The notes below the pieces were generated by a model that saw only the letters and a program-made list of their open reading frames with translations, was not told where the DNA came from and did not search any database. From NCBI GenBank assembly GCA_024500155.1, contig CM044865.1, positions 33,311,501 through 33,375,500 on the forward strand: DNA of 64,000 nt, written 5' to 3'. The position numbers were made by a program, and so were the translations under genes. Source of the stretch: Chenopodium formosanum. Taxonomy: Eukaryota > Streptophyta > Magnoliopsida > Caryophyllales > Amaranthaceae. Shown piece after piece: positions 35,130 through 45,950 of the stretch (the first letter of the stretch is position 1; every line of letters starts with the position of its first letter).

Positions 35130-36272
35130 AAGAAGAAGAAGAAGAAGAAGAAGAAGAAGAAGAAGAAGAAGAAGAAGAAGAAGAAGAAGAAGAAGAAGAA
35201 AATAAAGGCAAACTCTCCTCAAAATATTTTTGGATGGCAACATCACCCTTTTTCTCAACAATAGACGAATGAGGGACATTAAAATCATCATAGACAAGGG
35301 GTCCCTAATAGGCTCATCAACAAAGGAAGGGAGAGATATAGGAGTGTAGGGGATATGGTTGAAACTCATTGAAAAAGGGACATGAAAAAAGGTGATAGGA
35401 GCAATGGTCTCATCATCACCACCATTCCTCACATCACAAATAATAGCATGGAAATCAATCATAGAATCCTCAAAAGAAGAACACTCATGATCACCATCTC
35501 TCTTAAACATCCAACTTTCAAGAGGAATTACATAATCTCCACAACTACATTCATGAACAACAACTCCCTCAACTTCCTTAAAGCCTAAAGTCTCAAAACC
35601 ATGCATGAATGTATGCAAATTCAATTCAAAATCATCTATCTCCCATGAAGCATTCTCAATGAAATCGTCTAAAAGGTTATGGGTTTTCCTTTGACTCTCA
35701 AAAACATTATTAGCCATAACCTCAAACAAGTCCAAATACTCATGGATAGAAGAGTCACATTCATACACTTGAGACTCATCAAGATGGAAAAGAGGGTTAG
35801 GATTTTCAAAGTTAACATTCTTTTCGCTCTTAACTCCTTCATCACTCAAATGCTCATCAAAGGGATCCTAACACTCTCTTGGTTGCTCGAAATTATCATC
35901 ATCAACCTAAACACATACATTGGATTTGTAATTTTCACACACAAGCATCAAAGATGACAATTGGCTATCAAGATCTCCACGTCTCCTTCTTCTCTCCTCA
36001 AGTTGCTCCTGACTCTTTTTCATCACCTCTAGTTAACTTCTCATAAGATTAAGAATCGACTCCTTATAAGGCCCAAGATTATCACTAAGCTCATTTTGCA
36101 TAATTTGAGTTTCCAAAGTAGCAATAGGAGATTCAAAAAGTGTACAAAGTTGAGGTTCAACAACAGAAGAAGAAGTGCAATCAAGATTGGAAGAATTAAA
36201 ATTAAGATCATGAGCATATTCATCAAATTGGGGAGTGGGGGCACAAGTAGGCATGAAATATTCATCATTCAT
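34977..36272 (-). pseudogene. Unknown open frame of element VII, decayed
   Basis: One reading frame of about 430 codons on the minus strand from ATG 36272, broken by three stops (about 36033, 35910 and 35868). I do not recognise a domain. The first part is rich in Asn, Ser and Leu with LGPYKESILNLMR; then a helical charged stretch (EVMKKSQEQLEERRRRGDLD); then an acidic region with many Asp, Glu, His and Phe and several Cys (VVHECSCGDYVIPLESWMF). The C-terminal leucine run is an artefact of a (GAA)n microsatellite (35101-35201), so the true end is unclear. It takes the place of gag-pol in a non-autonomous Athila relative. Real but inactive protein gene: likely; function: unknown. Confidence 0.55.
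35101..35201 (+). repeat. (GAA)n microsatellite
   Basis: About 33 GAA units without interruption. On the minus strand it reads (CTT)n and gives a poly-leucine run in the frame above. Confidence 0.95.
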
Positions 36273-36656
36273 GGAACATGGACCATAACAATCACCAATG
36301 GAAGCATTTGAAAAACCATTACCATGATCACAAGTATCTCTAGCACGCCATACATAAAAATCCCAAGCATTATCGATTGACTATGCTCGAAATTTACCAT
36401 TAAACATGCTTTATGCTATGTCTCTAGTTTGCTCATTCAAACCAAATTAGCAAACCTCACAAGCCTCCATAAGACTACAACAATTATAGTCAAGAAATCC
36501 CTTAAGTCTATTGAAATTTTCACATAAAAGCTCATTGTTATATTGAGAAAATTAAAGACATGACATTTTTACAAAGCAAACAAAAATCAAATAAAAGATA
36601 AGTATATACAAAGACCTAGACTCAAGCAATCAAAAACACTCAAACATAGACACCGT
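36273..36656 (-). other. 5' leader of element VII
   Basis: Between primer binding site and the first ATG of the unknown frame. AT-rich, no clear feature. Confidence 0.5.
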
Positions 36657-36674
36657 TCCCCGTCAACGACGTCA
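36657..36674 (-). other. Primer binding site of element VII (tRNA-Asp type)
   Basis: The minus strand reads TGACGTCGTTGACGGGGA, three bases inside the LTR. It differs from the intact Athila site at 54334-54351 at three positions, all explainable as decay of CG dinucleotides. Confidence 0.8.
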
Positions 36675-36677
36675 TTT

Positions 36678-38247
36678 TAACGAGGGGTGGAACTAGGTCG
36701 TTGAAAATAATCCTCCCTCGGTCAAAATAAATTTATAAACACTTAACCAACCTAAATACTAGTATAGAGGAAAGTCAATGGTCGAATTCAAAGAAATGGT
36801 AATGTTTAAGCGCTCTCAATAATGCGCCTAAGCTAGATTGAAGATAAAGATAAAGAAAGAACACTAACAACTAACAAACAGAGAAACCAAACAAATAAAG
36901 CACAAGGGAATGGGGATCAACAAGAAATTACGACAATTGTAGCAATTCGGGAACAAGATTAATTTCAATGGTTGCGAAGACTAATTGTAAGAGCAATCAA
37001 AAGAGCTCGACAAACTATCTCCTAAAGGTCTAACTAGCGCTAACTACGAGAGACACTAACTAGGAACGTCACAAATCAAACTCAATCGATAATTGCAATT
37101 CCTAAATCAATGGTCCGTATCAATAGCAATTATAATGCAATCTAGCATAATTCACAAGGCCTATGGAATTACACACATGCACAATTTCCATTAATCACTT
37201 TAATCTCAACAGTTAATCAACATAATTCCAAATTAAGCACAATCAATCAATCATACAAGTTTTACCTAATCCCTAGCCAAACAACTACCCTAACATCATC
37301 ATCTAATCAATTAACAACTAAAGAAATCAAGAATCAACAATATATGAAGAACGACTACACTAATCAAGCATCAAACATCAAAATCAATCCAAACAAACAT
37401 GAATGTTAAACAAAACAATAAAATGAGATAGAGTTAGAAATGCTCATTGATAATAGAGAAGATCTTCAACACAATTGTCACCATTGAATCTTCAATCTCC
37501 CAATCACCATTGAAATTCCTCATTTTCTCTTTCTAAAATCTACTCCTAAACTAACCCTAAATCTAGAGAGAGAATCTCTCAACTAAGCTAAGAATTTGGT
37601 CAAAATTATGTCTAAAACTTCCTACAAAAATCGGTTAAAGAAAGGTATTTTTAGAGGCATGGAAAAGGAAAACAAACGAAGCCAGAAACAGGGAGGAGAG
37701 CTTGCGTAGGAAGAGGCATGCACCCTCTCCCTAGGGTGGCGCGCCCACACTGTTGGCTTGCGTTCCCTCTCCGATCTGTGTTTCTTCCGTCTTCTTCGCC
37801 ACTCCATGCGCTCGATAGTGAACCCGCGAGCTCCGGATGATGCATGATGGTATTTGCAGCAAATTTCAGCACTTTTGGTGGGTTCAACACCACTTCTTCA
37901 TGGGATCACGGCTCAAGAGCGCAAGATCTAAAACTTGGAGCATCCACTTCCTTGCATCTTGAGCTTTTTCAATGCTATGAGCTTACTCCAAAAGCATCTT
38001 CCCACTTGGAAAATCATCACTATCGAGACCCAAACCTCGTACAATACTTATAATCACAAAAAGAGAACAAATAAAGGAGAAAAGACCAGAATAACTATCA
38101 AATGCACAAACCACAAAACAGCAGAGAAAAGGTAAAATAAAGAGCAAAAGCATAAAATTAAGCATAAAATTAAGAAGGAAAGCTATGTAAAGAAGGTACA
38201 AACAACCTTAATGCTCATCAAATTGGTGTCATTTATGACACCCATCA
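36678..38247 (-). repeat. 5' LTR of element VII
   Basis: 1570 bases. It contains the U3 segment missing from the left LTR, with a GC-rich part at about 37680-37840 (GGTGGCGCGCCCAC, GAACCCGCGAGCTC). The end TGACACCCATCA at 38236-38247 is the inverted start of the LTR. Confidence 0.85.
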
Positions 38248-38252
38248 GTATT

Positions 38253-39095
38253 TGATGATTGTGCTATCGAGATCTTCATTCCTCTTCGAAGAAGATCAAA
38301 GATGTGTAAGAATTCTTTACTTTTCAATGCAATTTGAAGTTTGTTTTTTTTTTTGTTTTTATTGTTGAATTTCTATTGTTTAGCTTTAATTTGATTGTTG
38401 AAGTGGAATTACATTGTTGATGATTAGATTGATGATTTCTTTTGTTATGCATTTCAATTTCACTATGATTAATGAGTAGTTGATTTGCTAGGGAACATGC
38501 TGAAGCATGTTTTGGTGATAATCTAATGCTAATATGGGGATTTTGATTTAATTGTTGATGTGATTAAATTGATTAATGAAACCTGTGCATGTGCTTGGTT
38601 TGAAAAGGAGTAGCTAACCTTTAGGATCATGCTAGATTGCATAATAGCCTTAATGACACGAATAATTGATTTAAGTGCTATTATTATCGTTTGTTCTAGA
38701 TTTGTGATTTTCCTATTTGAGTCATTTGTAGAGAAATCTAGCTTGACCATAGGAAATAGCCTATTGAGTGAGTATGATTGCTTAATCTATTTTCCCTTGC
38801 ATCACCTTGTTAATTGAATCCTCATGAATTATCAAGATTGTTTGCAATGCATGTGGATCCTATTCCCTAGTGTTTGATATTGAATTCTATTTGATTTTGC
38901 TTAATTGATTTGATTTTCATTAGTATAACCAACCCACTCCCTAGTCTTCGGAATAGCTTAACATCGACCTTAGCACTCCCTCCTTTCCTTGGGATTCAAC
39001 CTAGACTTACCCTATACCTCGGGTTGGTTTAGCTTTATAAATATTGTTTTGGCCTGGAAATCTAGACCTTTACGACCTAAATTCACCCCTCGTCA
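38253..39095 (+). repeat. Athila A0 LTR, piece 3 (R/U5)
   Basis: Continues after element VII. 38800-39095 aligns with the end of the Athila IX LTR (CGGAATAGCTTAAC, GGGATTCAACC, GGTTGGTTTAGC) and ends CACCCCTCGTCA. No primer binding site follows, as expected for a 3' LTR; T0 integrase sequence follows at once. Confidence 0.75.
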
Positions 39096-39920
39096 AAAGG
39101 AGTATTTCCTGTGGATGAGCGAATTGACGTGCGATAACCCTAAAGAGAAAAATGGAGCTTATCAGGTTAATCCATATAAATTTCTGTCAATTTTTTATGA
39201 TAGTCTTTAAATTCTTGTTGGTTGCTTTTATTGCACCATTTCCTTGAGGCCTATATGGAGAAGAATGATGATGTTGAATATCATACTTTTGAAGTAATTC
39301 TTCACATTCCGCTTGAAAGTGAGTTCTATTGTCACTTATCATTTCACGTGGGACTTCATACTAACATATTATGTTTCTTTTGATAAAGAGTGCTACATGT
39401 TTTGCGGTGAGTTCTACATATGATGCTGCTTCAACCTATTTTGTGAAGTAATCAATTGCCACTAGGATGTATTCATGACCTTCTGTCCAAGCAAGAGTGA
39501 TTTTTTCAATAATGTCAATCTCCATGTTGAGAATGACCATGGTGATGTATAGGTGTAAAGGAGTGATGGAGGAACATGTTATAAGTTGGCGTATATTTGG
39601 AATTTAGGGCATCTTTTTACATATTGATGGCAATCCCTATTTATGGTAGTCCAATAGTATCATTGACGCATTACTTTTTGGGCTAGCATTTTTCCATTCA
39701 TATGAGTTCTACATACTCCTTCGTAGATTATTCTCATTGCTTTTTTAGCTTCCTTTAAAATTTGCCTATAAATAGGAGATCTATACCTTTAAGTACCTAT
39801 TTATGAAGCTCATCGTTTATGAGTACATATTGGGAAGCTAAAAGTCTTAGAGCTCGCTTTGCTCTCTTGTCAGCGTGAGGTAGATATTCTCCTTTGGTGA
39901 CATAGTTGAGGATGTCAGTA
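39096..39920 (-). pseudogene. Tat integrase core, decayed (T0 pol)
   Basis: Catalyses insertion of the element DNA when intact. On the minus strand several frames together show the zinc-binding part (CHQYVKRCPKFQ), a first catalytic Asp region (WTEGHEYILVAIDYFTK), a second (MISDNRTHF) and the region of the catalytic Glu (GAIKATNKNLK), where Glu is replaced. There are at least four stops and frameshifts. The sequence runs to the A0 border at 39096 in the region that normally reads GYRTSIRTSTG. Its C-terminal domain is at 3837-4205. Confidence 0.8.
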
Positions 39921-40960
39921 CACTAAGTTCTTCCTCTTCTTCTTATTCTTTGAGGCATTTGCTCAATTTTATTTTGAATTCTAACCATTAAGGCTACTCT
40001 TTCCAAGGCATTAGCAAATTGATTTTCATCTCTTAATAGATATATGTATTCCACCTTTTCGAGTTGATCAGTAAGAGTTTCCAAGTATGTTTGATAAGGA
40101 GCCAAGCTTTCACTCCTTACTTTCCATCTTTTGAAATCTAATTAATGATTAAAGTAGAGTCTCTGAATATTCGAAGTTTCTTTACTCCTAAAGCCAAAGC
40201 AGTTTAGAGGGCTACCATACATGATTCATATTTCGCAGCATTGTTGGTAACGTCGAAGTCTAGCTTTATGGAGATTGGGATGTGTTCTTCCTTAAATGAT
40301 ACTAATAATACTCCTACGCCACAACCATTTTTGTTTAAGGCTCCGTTGAAGTATAATGTCCAAGTATCATCTTCCTTAAGCATCAAGTCTTCATCTAGAA
40401 AATCGTTTTCATGCATTGGCGTCGAATCTTCTATTGGGAAATCTGCTAAGAAGTCCGAGACCACTGATCCTTTGATAGCCTTTTGAGGCAAAAACCTTAC
40501 ATCAAATTGGCCTAAGCTGACTATCCATATCGATATTCGCATGTTAAGTGTAGGTTTCTTGAAGAGACAGTTTAGTGGGTCCATTTGAGATACCACATAG
40601 ACTATATGAACGAGCATGTAGTGTATTAACTTGGTTGTAACCCAAACTAATGCAAGGCACAATTTCTTAAGTGGTGTATAGGCTACTTCATACTCGAGCA
40701 TCTTCTTACTTAAATAGTAGATGGTTTTCTCTTTACCTTTGACTTCTTGTGCAAGCATAGCTCCCGTTGTCTCTTTAGTGACTCTTAGGTATAATCGAAG
40801 GGGAATTCCTAGAAGCAATAGTGCTAATATAGGAGGATTCGCAATAGGCTTTGATCTTTTCAAAGGAATTTTGGCACTCATTGTCCCACATCACCGGTAC
40901 ATTCTTTTTAAGTTTCTTGAATATTGGTTCGCATATCCTTGTTTGCTTGGATATGAACCT
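39921..40960 (-). pseudogene. Tat RNase H plus second (archaeal-type) RNase H, decayed
   Basis: The frame 40204-40881 reads through the end of the gypsy RNase H (KTIYYLSKKMLEYEVAYTPL) and then, after a linker, the start of a second RNase H domain (WTLYFNGALNKNGCGVGVLL, NNAAKYESCMVAL). A second, archaeal-type RNase H is characteristic of the Tat lineage and is the best evidence for placing T0 there. Its catalytic residues appear lost: Asp to Asn in YFNGA and Glu to Lys in NNAAKYE. The domain continues to about 39950 with several stops. Confidence 0.8.
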
Positions 40961-41406
40961 ATTTATGTATTGCAACCGACAAATGAATCTTCGAATTTGT
41001 TACTCGGTCTTGGGCGGAGGCATTGACAAGATCGGTTTGATCTTAGTAGGGTATATCTTTATCCCTCTATAACTAATGATATAGCCCAAGAGTTTTCCTG
41101 AGGTGACTCCAAAAGCGCTCTTAAATGGGTTTAGCCTCATATTGTATTCCTTAGCCTTTCGAAGAAATTCCTTAAGGCTATTGGGTTTCCTAGATGATTT
41201 TTTGATTTTACGATCATATCATCCACATAGACTTCTACCTCTTTCTGCATCATGTCATGGAGTAAGGCAGTTTCTGCTCTTTGGTAAGCGGCACCCGCTT
41301 TTTTCAACCTGAATGGCATTATCGTGTAAATGTAAGTGCCCCATGGTGTTATGAATGTAGTCTTTTCCATGTCTTCTTTTGCCATGAGAATTTTGTTGTA
41401 CCCAGT
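40961..41406 (-). pseudogene. Tat reverse transcriptase, C-terminal half (T0 pol)
   Basis: The minus strand encodes MAKEDMEKTTFITPWGTY, YQRAETALLHDMM and the active-site block EVYVDDMIVKS, with both catalytic Asp kept. Further on it is frameshifted (41137-40961). Split from the N-terminal half by a solo LTR at 41407-42438. Confidence 0.85.
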
Positions 41407-42438
41407 TTTAGACACCTAAATGTGTCTCCCCAAAACCAAACCCAGTGATGAATACCTTTCATGTCATTTAATTATCAAACAAAGCAAAAGTGTAAAAAGT
41501 CTAGTGATGAGAATGTTTTTAATAAAATATATCTTCTTTCTGTTTTTGAAAATATTTCTTTTCTTACCCTTTTTATGAAAAACATGCATTCTAGTTTAGT
41601 TTGGTCTATTTTGAGGGTCCAATAATAGTATAGTTGGATGGGGTTTGAAAAGAGCTTTCCAACGATATATTATAATCCCAATTCCGGTGAATAATGAGGA
41701 AGTTATGGCCAAATTACTAAACTTGGTCCGGTTTGAAATTTATATGCGGCCCAATGATCTAGAGGAGGGCCTATTATTAATTATCATTCCTAAAGCTATT
41801 AGGATTTATTATAGTCTTCAAGAATAATCTAGAATGTTCTCTTAAATACCAATGGAGTTAGGATTGATAATTATGTTTCAAAGAGTTTGAAATTGAATAA
41901 AACTACTCCTTTTAAGAATCCTTGTTTTGTACGAAGTAGAATATATTCAGATTGTATTTTCATGCCTCATAATCTTTATCCAAATATTATATGGTTGGAT
42001 AGATCTTGAAATTATATTTCCAATGATATATTATAATAATAAATTCGAGCGATAACGAAAAAGATATGAATGAGATAAAAAACACTATCCAAAACTGACA
42101 CCCTTCCACTATTTCGGCCATATCTTTTTATCTAAAATTTTTTTTTATCTGATTCCAATTGGGTTGTAAAGTAGAATTCAAAAGCCTTCCAACGACATAT
42201 TATATGACTTATTTTTACCTTCATCCCCAAACACCAGTCATGGTTCCTGACCTATTGGAGTTGACGATCTCCTGGATCGTTAAGGGGTGTAACCTTCACT
42301 CTGTGTACGGTTTACAAGTTCCTAAAACTTGTTGGCGACTCTTTTTCCCTAGATTCCTTCCCTGTGGATTCCAACATGCTTAAGTGTATGATCACAGTGG
42401 GGTTCATGTTTGGGTTAATGCTTGAAATATTCCTTACA
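41407..42438 (+). repeat. Solo Tat-family LTR inside reverse transcriptase
   Basis: About 1.03 kb, TTTAGACACC (a mutated TGTAGACACC) to GAAATATTCCTTACA, flanked by CCAGT (41402-41406) and CCAGC (42439-42443), a 5-base duplication with one change. It lies in the codons for the DGYAGYN motif of the T0 reverse transcriptase. Shorter than other LTRs of the family because of an internal gap near 42220. No PPT or PBS is attached, so it is a product of LTR-LTR recombination. Confidence 0.85.
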
Positions 42439-43113
42439 CCAGCGTATCCATCATAAACGAGAGAAGTGCGTGGTTTGCTATATTATCTACCCAAATATCG
42501 ATGTGTGGTAAAGAAAAGTCGTCCTTTGGACTTTCCTTATTAAGATCTCATAGTCGACACACGTTCTTACCTTTACATCTTTCTTAGGGACTAGCACAAC
42601 ATTTGCGACCTATTCGGGGTATTTAGATACCTTTATAAAACCTGATGTTATTTATTTTTGAACTTCTTCTTTTATTTGTAGAGCTACGTCGCGTTTCATT
42701 TGATGTAACTTTATTTCATTCCTTGGATTAGTGATATTGTGTGTTGAGCTATTTCTCTATTTATTCCTTATATATCTTCGTATGACCAAGCGAACACATC
42801 TATGAATTCTTTTAGTAGATTTATTAAATCGGTTCTTTCTTCTTTATTAAGAGTTACACCAATTTTCACTTCTCTTTTAATGGTTAGATCTTTTGAGATA
42901 TCAACCGTTTTAGTATCTTCAATTACTGGTGTTTTATTCTTTAATGTTTCCATTGCCTTAATTATTTCTTTGTCATTTTCATTGTTAGCTAAGCAATTCT
43001 TATAATCATGAGTAAGGGAATGGCACGAGGAATAAGCGGAAAAAGACATGTTATTAAATTTAAAAAACATTACATGAAATAAAGAGATGTACATCGTGAC
43101 TTGACTACTAACT
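42439..43113 (-). pseudogene. Tat reverse transcriptase N-terminal part and linker (T0 pol)
   Basis: On the minus strand, 43060-42768 reads a linker and the block LINLLKEFIDVFAWSYEDI that opens the RT region in this lineage. 42760-42450 continues with ANVVLVPKKD and VRTCVDYE, in decayed form. It is broken by stops and cut at 43113 by element VIII; the upstream part continues at 48406. Confidence 0.8.
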
Positions 43114-43884
43114 TGTAGGAGTTTATAGGTACGAATTGCGGAAACATGAATCACATTCATATAGCACCTAATCCCAAGATCATGCATAACAAATAAAGAA
43201 TTAGAATTAATACCTTTATAGCGTGATTTCACGTTTGATTGAGCAAGAACAATTAGGAGAATAAGAACCCCACGTGTGATTCCTCTACTAAGTCCACGAG
43301 CACATATCAAACCTCCACTAATGCTAGTAAGTTACGATCAAAACACTTCAATCAATCTTTGATGTAGATGTGAGTCACGAGCACACAACAAACAACCCTA
43401 ACAACCACCACACACGCCACCCAAGGGGGGGCGACCGTATGGACAGGGAGGAGAGAGAGGGGGCCGAGTAGAGAGAGAAAGAATTAGGGTTTTGGGAGTT
43501 TGTTGCTAGGTTCACAATTAACTATTAATTTTTATGTCATACAACCCTAGACATAGATTATATATATAGATCATATCTCTAAATAAATCCATGTCAAGCC
43601 CAAAACATTCTGTTCATCAAACTATCCTAGCCCAACAAACAATGTGGCTTGTTATAAACTCATGAGGCCCTATAATGGGCCTCTAACTTGTTTGACCCAA
43701 TTATCTTGTGTGTGACCTCATAGGATCCATTCTATAAGGATTTGGACTATTTAACTAGCCCAAAGATCAATTGTCATAACTTGCACCAAACATTGACGAC
43801 CCTATGGAATGAACTAATTATCTCTATAATTTTGATCCTTAATATATCTAGTAATTGCACTTATCAAAGACATAACTCCTTCAA
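43114..43884 (-). repeat. 3' LTR of element VIII
   Basis: 771 bases, TGTAGGAGTTTATAGG to ATAACTCCTTCA on the plus strand. The next bases, ATCTCCTACTTG, are the complement of the polypurine tract. Confidence 0.9.
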
Positions 43885-45464
43885 TCTCCTACTTGTCTGA
43901 GACAAGTGCGCAATATTTAATTTCCTTAAGTCAATGTGTATCGATTTGATAATATTATTGCATCTTATTTCGTGACCATATTAATCTAAAAATCTTTTCT
44001 TGAAAACTGAGGTAGAATTACAAAATAAATGATTACTATGTAATCCATTTGAGCATGGCCATGCATTTTTTTAATTCTCCCTCCTCAAGGGGCCAAGACA
44101 CATTTCTAATTAAATAGGTAGACTCAATCTAATCTTGTGGCAACCAAAGCTCCCACTCAACTCATGAAGTAACCGGGAAACATACTTTATAATCTCCAGT
44201 TACGGGAAGACGTTTATGTGTACCACAATTAAATCAATCATTGAATGGAATCAATGTTCCACTCATGTCAAAGGAATCCAGTAATATATCCGGCATTTCT
44301 ATACTTGAAATTCAAAGGTAGGTCTATAGTTCGATCATGCATCATTCATGCATATCAATATGATTAACCGAGCATCATCACTATGCCCCTATAGCCCATG
44401 AAACTGCACTATCCAATCAATTTTACATGCTAGTCCATTTATTGAAATCATTTATATCCACCTTAATGATTTCGAACTAGGAACTTAAATAATATATGAA
44501 TTTTGTTCTTTTGTGTGGTTTCATTCACCAGGTCATGAACCTGATTAGCCAATCAATTCATAATTATTTTGCACATTTTATTTAATATCAAAAAACCATA
44601 ATTTAATAAGATTGAAACTTTGTTTCAATTGATAAACATAATTCTGCAAGTTGATGTATTACTTATGTAATATGCTTTCTCAAAACATACACAACTTAAA
44701 TTACATAACTTGCTTCCATCCATGAATCTTAATATGACTCTCATACCTTGGTTATGGAAGGGGTTTAATAGGTATAATTCATGAGACACTCTCATAAATA
44801 TGAATTTTTCAACTTCTAAATTTTAATAATAATGTTTATCTCCATACAATATGAATTTTCTTTTATCCTTTTACTAGGAATTAGGAATTTCTAATAATAT
44901 TCCAACGTTTCCTTGGATTTCAATTGAAATCTATCATCACTTGTTCTCTGAACATGTGAATCAATTAGACGAGTATAGTCCATGACATGCATGATGCATC
45001 CATTGCAAAATGCATAAGAAGAATCACTCAAAACCTTAATTTCATCAACCTTTCTCAAAGCATTGAATCTTTAATCAATGTGTCATGTTACATTGGATTG
45101 AAACTCCTTTTAATATAATGTTAAACCTTATAAGAATCTTATTAATATAAGATTCTTAATCAAACTAAAACACCCTTCAATAACTATCTTAAAAGATCTT
45201 TAATCCCAACTACACTCATCTTCCTCTTCAAGGGCTTTCATACAAAATGCATTAGCCACTACTTGACTCTTCAAGTAATGAATTATTGCTTTTTATACTA
45301 GACCAAGAAGACTATACAACTCTTACTAAACATCTTGTATACACAAGACCTTTTCTTCATTTTACAAGAACATCAAACAATTATGATTAACTCATAAAAT
45401 CAAGAACTTCAATCAACTCCATGATGCTAAAACAGTCAGAAACTTTTATTTAGCTTAAATCAAG
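43885..45464 (-). other. Element VIII interior, part 1
   Basis: AT-rich non-coding sequence, about 1.6 kb. I see no gene, tandem repeat or nested element. Confidence 0.6.
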
Positions 45465-45620
45465 TTCGGTCAAACCGTTAAGGAGTTCGGTCGAAGTCCC
45501 AAAAAATTCAGAAACTTTCGAAGTTTTCTAAATTGAAGAGGTGTGGTCGAACACACCGATGGTTCGACCAAACCAACCTCGTAGTTCGGCCACACCAACC
45601 CATGGTCTGACAGAACCACT
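45465..45620. repeat. GGTCGAAC/GTTCGACC motif cluster in element VIII
   Basis: AGTTCGGTC occurs twice (about 45466 and 45484), then GGTCGAAC, GGTTCGACC and GTTCGGCC within 70 bases (about 45545-45600). The arrangement recalls the palindrome clusters of the gypsy elements. Confidence 0.6.
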
Positions 45621-45798
45621 CCACGATCTTCACACATGGTTTTTAATGAAGATCAAATGGCCTTGATTTGATGATCGATTATAGCTGTTGAGGATGAACG
45701 GTGGTGATTCTTTGATGAAGCTTGATGATGGATTTTGATGGGTGTGAAGTAGGGGATTAAATCCCATTTTTTAGAGCAGCCAAAATATCGAATAAGGG

Positions 45799-45950
45799 GT
45801 AAAAGGGGTTTGAGGTTTGGTGGGATTTTGATCTAGGGATAGACAATTGGCGACGCGTTTATTTTCCTTGTCAAAGTGGCGCTGTTGCTGGGGATCGAAC
45901 CCAGGTCACCAAAATCCCACTAAACCTTAGACCCCTTTTTCCCCTTTTAC
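45799..45950. other. LTR tail joined to 34 bases of tRNA-Asp, within an inverted repeat
   Basis: 45831-45873 resembles the last 40 bases of an Athila LTR (GGGATAGACAATT...TTGTCA). Three bases later, 45877-45910 matches the complement of the last 34 bases of mature tRNA-Asp including the CCA end, with three differences, all at CG sites. A normal Athila primer site matches only 18 bases. The unit sits between imperfect inverted arms (about 45800-45830 and 45911-45950: GTGGGATTTTG and its complement). It reads like tRNA-primed strong-stop DNA. Confidence 0.6.

Larger units (their letters stand above)
31526..38247 (-). mobile_element. Athila-like non-autonomous retrotransposon VII
   Basis: 6722 bases between GTATT duplications (31521-31525 and 38248-38252), inserted in the A0 LTR. 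Athila features: LTR ends TGATGGGTGTC...CCTCGTCA (minus sense), a tRNA-Asp type primer binding site and a GCTTGGGGTATT polypurine tract. The 4 kb interior lacks gag, protease, RT and integrase and instead has one decayed open frame of unknown kind (34977-36272) and a long conserved 3' untranslated region (32665-33760). Confidence 0.85.
10566..39095 (+). mobile_element. Athila-type retrotransposon A0, 3' part, multiply interrupted
   Basis: Own sequence is 10566-11426 and 12948-13212 (3' untranslated region with PPT) plus an LTR in three pieces: 13213-13427, 30983-31525 and 38253-39095, about 1.6 kb in total. Identity comes from two comparisons. The untranslated region aligns with that of element VII (32665-33760 reversed). 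The LTR starts TGATGAGTGCC after CTTGGGGGAG, as in Athila elements, and its last part aligns with the LTR of Athila IX. Its right end, CTCGTCA at 39095, abuts the T0 integrase. Its 5' part and gene region are missing, probably deleted together with the 5' LTR of T2. Confidence 0.75.

Noticed and set aside
35043..35264. Poly-lysine and poly-leucine proteins
   Set aside because: Translations of the (GAA)n microsatellite.
45877..45910. A functional tRNA-Asp gene
   Set aside because: Only the 3' half is present, the CCA is encoded, and acceptor and anticodon arms are missing.
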